The notes beneath the pieces are model-generated. The model was not told where the DNA came from. It did not search any database and saw nothing but the letters and a program-made list of their open reading frames with translations. A stretch of DNA of 64,000 nt from Microcebus murinus (taxonomy: Eukaryota; Chordata; Mammalia; Primates; Cheirogaleidae): assembly GCF_040939455.1 (NCBI RefSeq), contig NC_134126.1, positions 806,001-870,000 on the forward strand. The letters are read 5' to 3'. This document shows, piece by piece, positions 59,501 to 64,000 of the stretch (position 1 is its first letter; each line of letters opens with the position of its first letter). The position numbers and the translations under genes are program-made.

Positions 59501-61471
59501 CACAGCCAGATCCGCACTGCGCCCTGCCAGGCCATCTCCCGTGGGCGAGTGGACACAGCCAGATCCGCACTGCGCCCTGCCTGCCCGTCTCCCGTCGGTG
59601 AGTGGACACAGCCAGATCCGCACTGCGCCATGCCTGACCGCCTGTCGTGGGTGAGTGGACACAGCCAGATCCGCACTGCGCCCTGCCTGACCGTCTGCCG
59701 TGGGTGAGTGGACACAGCCAGATCCGCACTGCGCCCTGCCTGCCCGTCTGCCGTGGGTGAGTGGATACAGCCAGATTCGCACTGCGCCCTGCCTGACCGT
59801 CTCCCGTGGGTGAGTGGACACAGCCAGATCCGTACTGCGCCTTGCCTGCCCATCTCACGTGGGTGAGTGGACACAGCCAGATCCGCACTGCGCCCTACCT
59901 GCCCGTCTCCCGTGGGTGAGTGGACACAGCCAGATCCGCACTGCACCCTGCCTGACCGTCCTTCGTGGGTGAGTGGACACCGCCAGATCCGCACTGCGCC
60001 CTGCCTGCACGTCTCCCGTGGGTGAGTGGACACAGCCAGATCCTCACTGCGCCCTGCCTGCCCGTCTCCCGTCGGTGAGTGGACACAGCCAGATCCGCAC
60101 TGCGCACTGCCTGCCCGTCTCCGGTGGGTGAGTGGACACAGCCAGATCCGCACTACGCCCTGCCTGCCCGTCTGTCGTGGGCGAGTGGACACAGCCAGAT
60201 CCGCACTGCGCACTGCCTGACTCTCTGCCGAGGGTGAGTGTACACAGCCAGATCCGCACTGCGCTCTGCCTGACCGCCTGCCGTTGGTGAGTGGACACAG
60301 CCAGATCCGCACTGCGATCTGCCTGACCGTCTGCCGTGGGAGAGTGGACACAGCCAGATCCGCACCTCGCCCTGCCTGCCCGTCTGCCGTGGGCGAGTGG
60401 AATCAGCCAGATCCGCACTGCGCCCTGCCTGACCGTCTGCCGTGGGTGAGTGGACACAGCCAGATCCGCACTGCGCCCTGCCTAACCGCCTTCCGTGGGT
60501 GGGTGGACACAGCCAGATCCGCCCTGCGCCCTGCCTGCCCGTCTCCCCTGGGCGAGTGGACACAGGCAGATCCGCACTGCGCTCTGCCTGCCCGTCTACC
60601 GTGGGCGAGTGGACACAGCCAGATCCGCACAGCGCCCTGCCTGCCCGTCTCCCTGGGGCGAGTGGACACAGCCAGATCCGCACTGCGCCCTGCCTGCCCT
60701 TCTGCCGTGGGTGAGTGGACACAGCCAGATCCGCACTGCGCCCTGCCTGATCGTCTGCCGTCGGTGAGTGGACACAGCCAGATCCACACTGCGCCCTGCT
60801 GCCCGTCTGCCGTGGGCGAGTGGACACAGCCCGATCCGCACTGCGCCCTGCCTGACCGTCTGCCGTGGGTGAGTGGACACAGCCAGATCCGCACTGCGCC
60901 CTGCCTGCCCGTCTGCCGTGGGCGAGTGGACACAGCCAGATCCGCACTGCGCCCTGCCTGACGGTCTGCCGTGGGTGAGTGGACACAGCCAGATCCACAC
61001 AGCGCACTGCCTGCCCCTCTGCCGTGGGCGAGTGGACACAGCCAGATCCGCACTGCGCCCTGCCTGACCGTCTGCCGTGGGTGAGTGGACACAGCCAGAA
61101 CCGCACTGCGCCCTGCCTGCCCGTCTCCCGTGGGCGAGTGGACACAGCCAGATCCGCACTGCGCCCTGCCTGCCCGTCTCCCGTGGGAGAGTGGACACAG
61201 CCAGATCCGCACTGCGCCCTGACTGACCGTCTGCCGTCGGTGAGTGGACACAGCCAGATCCACACTGCGCCCTGCCTGCCCGTCTCCAGTGGGCGAGTGG
61301 ACACAGCCACATCCGGACTGCGCCCTGCCTGCCCGTCTGCCGTGGGCGAGTGGACACAGCCAGATCCGCACTGCGCCCTGCCTGACCGTCTGCCGTGGGT
61401 GAGTGGACACAGCCACATCCGCACTGCGCCCTGCCTGACCGCCCTCCGTGGGTGAGTGGACACAGCCATGG
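56587..61471 (+). repeat. Domain C 4.9-kb unit, copy 2
   Basis: This unit is 4,885 bp long, from the monomer following one 20-bp truncated monomer to the end of the next one. It contains two internal 1,373-bp sub-units, both 48-bp monomers and the gtggaatcagcc variant near 60,400 that matches 55,515. By eye it is nearly identical to copy 1 apart from scattered single-base changes and the two extra monomers. Confidence 0.82.
61452..61471 (+). repeat. 20-bp truncated monomer, second instance
   Basis: This has the same structure as 56,567-56,586 and lies 4,885 bp downstream with the same flanks. It was therefore copied with the 4.9-kb unit and did not arise independently. Confidence 0.87.
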
Positions 61472-64000
61472 GCGAGTGGACACAGCCCGATCCGCACTGC
61501 GCCCTGCCTGACCGTCTGCCGTGGGTGAGTGGACACAGCCAGATCCGCACTGCGCCCTGCCTGCCCGTCTGCCGTGGGCGAGTGGACACAGCCCGATCCG
61601 CACTGCGCCCTGCCTGACCGTCTTTCGTGGGTGAGTGGACACGGCCGGTTCCGCACTGCGCCCTGCCTGCTCGTCTCCCGTGGGTGAGTGGACACAGCCA
61701 GATCCGCACTGCGCCCTGCCTGACCGTCTGCCGTGGATGAGTGGACACAGCCAGATCCAGACTGCGCCCTGCCTGTCCGTCTGCCGTGGGTGAGTGAACA
61801 CAGCCCGATCCGCACTGCGCCCTGCCTGACCGTCCTTCGTGGGTGAGTGGACACCGCCAGATCCGCACTGCGCCCTGCCTGCCCGTCTCCCGTGGGCGAG
61901 TGGACACAGCCAGATCCGCACTGCGCGCTGCTTGCCCGTCTGTCGTGGGCGAGTGGACACAGCCATATCCGAACTACGCCCTGCCTGACCGTCTGCCGTG
62001 GGTGAGTGGACACAGCCAGATCCACACTGCGCCCTGCCTGCCCGTCTGCCGTGGGCGAGCGGACACAGCCAGATCCGAACTGCGCACTGCCTGACCATCT
62101 GCCGTGGGTGAGTGGACACAGCCAGATCCGCACTGCGCCCTGCCTGACCGCCTGTCGTGGATGAGTGGACACAGCCAGATCCGCACTGCGACCTGCCTGC
62201 CCGTCTGCCGTGGGTGAGTGGACACAGCCAGATCCACAGTGCGCCCTGCCTGCCCGTCTGCCGTGGGTGAGTGGACACAGCCAGATCCGCACTGCGCCCT
62301 GCCTGCCTGTCTCCCGTCAGTGAGTGGACACAGCCAGATCCGCTCTGCGCCCTGCCTGCCCGTCTCCCGTGGGTGAGTGGACACAGCCAGATCTGCACTG
62401 CGCCCTGCCTGCCCGTCTCCGGTGTGTGAGTGGACACAGCCAGATCCGCACTGCGCCTGCCTGACCGTCTCCCGTCAGTGAGTGGACACAGTCAGATCCG
62501 CACTGCGCCCTGCCTGACCGCCTGCCGTGGGCGAGTGGACACAGCCAGATCCGAACTGCGCCCTGCCGGACCGTCTGCCGTGGGCGAGTGGACACAGCCT
62601 GATCCACACTGCGCCCTGCCTGCCCGTCTGCCGTGGGCGAGTGGAAACAGCCAGATCCGCACTGCGCCCTGCCTGACCGTCTGCCGTGGGTGAGTGGACA
62701 CAGCCAGATCCGCACTGCGCCCTGCCTAACCGCCTTCCGTGGGTGGGTGGACACAGCCAGATCCGCCCTGCGCCCTGCCTGCCCGTCTCCCCTGGGCGAG
62801 TGGACACAGCCAGATCCGCACTGCGCTCTGCCTGCCCGTCTACCGTGGGCGAGTGGACACAGCCAGATCCGCACTGCGCCCTGCCTGCCCGTCTCCCTGG
62901 GGCGAGTGGACACAGCCAGATCCGCACTGCGCCCTGCCTGCCCTTCTGCCGTGGGTGAGTGGACACAGCCAGATCCACACTGCGCCCTGCCTGATCGTCT
63001 GCCGTCGGTGAGTGGACACAGCCAGATCCGCACTGCGCCCTGCTGCCCGTCTGCCGTGGGCGAGTGGACACAGCCCGATCCGCACTGCGCCCTGCCTGAC
63101 CGTCTGCCGTGGGTGAGTGGACACAGCCATATCCGCACTGCGCCCTGCCTGCCCGTCTGCCGTGGGCGAGTGGACACAGCCAGATCCGCACTGCGCCCTG
63201 CCTGACGGTCTGCCGTGGGTGAGTGGACACAGCCAGATCCACACAGCGCACTGCCTGCCCCTCTGCCGTGGGCGAGTGGACACAGCCAGATCCGCACTGC
63301 GCCCTGCCTGACCGTCTGCCGTGGGTGAGTGGACACAGCCAGAACCGCACTGCGCCCTGCCTGCCCGTCTGCCGTGGGCGAGCAGACACAGCCAGATCCG
63401 AACTGCGCACTGCCTGACCATCTGCCGTGGGGGACACAGCCAGATCCGCACTGCGCCCTGCCTGACCGTCTGCCGTCGGTGAGTGGACACAGCCAGATCC
63501 ACACTGCACCCTGCCTGCCCGTCTGCCGTGGGCGAGCGGACACAGCCAGATCCGCACTGCGCGCTGCCTGCCCGTCTGTCGTGGGCGAGTGGAGACAGCC
63601 ATATCCGCACTACGCCCTGCCTGACCGTCTGCCGTGGGTGAGTGGACACAGCCAGATCCGCACTGCGCCCTGCATTCCCGTCACCCGTGGGCGAGTGGAC
63701 ACAGCCAGATCCGCACTGCGCCCTGCCTGACCGCCTGCCGTGGGTGAGTGGACACAGCCAGATCCGCACTGCGCCCTGCCAGGCCATCTCCCGTGGGCGA
63801 GTGGACACAGCCAGATCCGCACTGCGCCCTGCCTGCCCGTCTCCCGTCGGTGAGTGGACACAGCCAGATCCGCACTGCGCCATGCCTGACCGCCTGTCGT
63901 GGGTGAGTGGACACAGACAGATCCGCACTGCGCCCTGCCTGACCGTCTGCCGTGGGTGAGTGGACACAGCCCGATCCGCACTGCGCCCTGCCTGACCGTC
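61472..64000 (+). repeat. Domain C unit, copy 3, rearranged and cut by the window edge
   Basis: It starts like the other units (tttcg and cggttcc markers at 61,621-61,655). After about 62.1 kb it jumps to material matching 60,442 onward at an offset of 2,244 bp (62,686-63,340), then back to material matching 57.8-58.3 kb. One segment, 62,095-62,560, has several private variants, including gcctgtctcccgtcagtg, cacagtcagatcc and a one-base-short actgcgcctgcctg. The unit is shortened and reordered relative to copies 1 and 2. Confidence 0.7.

Larger units (their letters stand above)
1..64000 (+). repeat. 53-bp GC-rich satellite array, whole window
   Basis: The landmark gtgagtgg or a close variant recurs every 53 bases from the first line to the last, giving about 1,208 direct monomers. 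Numbering from that landmark, the consensus starts gtgagtggacacagcc, has ccgcactgcgcc at 22-32 and ends gcccgtctcccgtgg. By hand count it has 7 A, 9 T, 16 G and 21 C (about 70% G+C), with CpG at 22-23, 29-30, 42-43 and 49-50. The commonest variable bases are 2 (t/c), 18 (g/t), 23 (g/a), 24 (c/t), 30 (g/a), 33 (c/t), 40 (c/a), 43 (g/a) and 47 (c/g). I saw no inverted block, spacer or unique sequence, and both window edges cut a monomer. No gene, RNA gene or mobile element was found anywhere. The eukaryotic satellite interpretation is inference; the family and species are unknown to me. Confidence 0.97.
51690..64000 (+). repeat. Domain C: D-free, gcgagt-rich subfamily
   Basis: No D monomer was seen right of 51,118. 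Instead many monomers begin gcgagtgg, and in long runs they alternate with gtgagtgg monomers, giving a 106-bp dimer (for example 51,755 to 51,970). Private markers are tttcgtggg followed by acacggccggttcc (near 52,225, 53,600, 57,000, 58,375 and 61,625), gtgggtggacac, ccaggccatctcc and ctccctggggcg. The ggatcc-bearing variant (cagccggatcc), frequent in A and B, was not seen here. The whole block is organised in units of about 4.8-4.9 kb. Confidence 0.8.

Noticed and set aside
1..64000. CRISPR array
   Set aside because: The 53-bp units touch each other and the variable bases are point changes, so there are no unique spacers. No cas genes are present.
1..64000. CTCF or PRDM9 binding site in the GC-rich half of the monomer
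   Set aside because: On the minus strand caggcagggcgc resembles a CTCF core but lacks two G residues. The CCNCC start of the human PRDM9 motif does not occur in the consensus.
1..64000. Telomeric repeats, transposons or tRNA/rRNA genes embedded in the array
   Set aside because: I saw no TTAGGG run, no poly-A, terminal inverted repeat or target-site duplication. No break in the 53-bp rhythm was large enough to hold such an element.

Overview
The whole 64,000-base window is one uninterrupted head-to-tail tandem array of a GC-rich 53-bp monomer. By length that is about 1,208 monomers. I found no gene, RNA gene, transposon or other non-repeat sequence. The window starts at monomer base 10 and ends inside a monomer, so the array continues past both edges. 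Every monomer reads in the same orientation. The consensus begins gtgagtggacacagcc, has ccgcactgcgcc in the middle and ends gcccgtctcccgtgg. Counted by hand it is about 70% G+C, with four CpG sites per unit. Array size, regularity and layered segmental duplication point to a eukaryotic satellite or very large minisatellite, such as subtelomeric, pericentromeric or intronic VNTR DNA, perhaps from a vertebrate. The species cannot be read from the sequence and I do not recognise the monomer as a named family.

The array has three regions. Domain A (1 to about 19.6 kb) and domain B (about 19.6 to 51.69 kb) contain a recurring divergent monomer, called D here, that starts gtcagtggacatagcc; the last copy is at 51,066-51,118. 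Domain C (about 51.69 kb to the end) lacks D. It is rich in monomers starting gcgagt, often alternating with gtgagt monomers, and carries private markers: a tttcg...cggttcc variant, 48-bp deletion monomers and a 20-bp truncated monomer.

Each domain is built from nested segmental duplications whose offsets are whole numbers of monomers minus small indels: 1,484, 2,013-2,066, 3,974, 4,557 and 10,493 bp in A; 2,277, 3,656, 4,027-4,080, 8,104 and 21,456 bp in B; 1,373 and 4,779-4,885 bp in C. This is what in-register unequal exchange produces. Two events can be read at near base level: a 3,656-bp tandem duplication with its crossover junction at 37,485-37,498, and an 86-bp deletion between gcca microhomologies that made the 20-bp monomers at 56,567 and 61,452.

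Long open frames on the minus strand, the longest at 55,268-58,978 (1,236 codons), are a product of the repeat: 53 leaves remainder 2 when divided by 3, and the minus-strand consensus has no stop in any frame. They are not annotated as genes.
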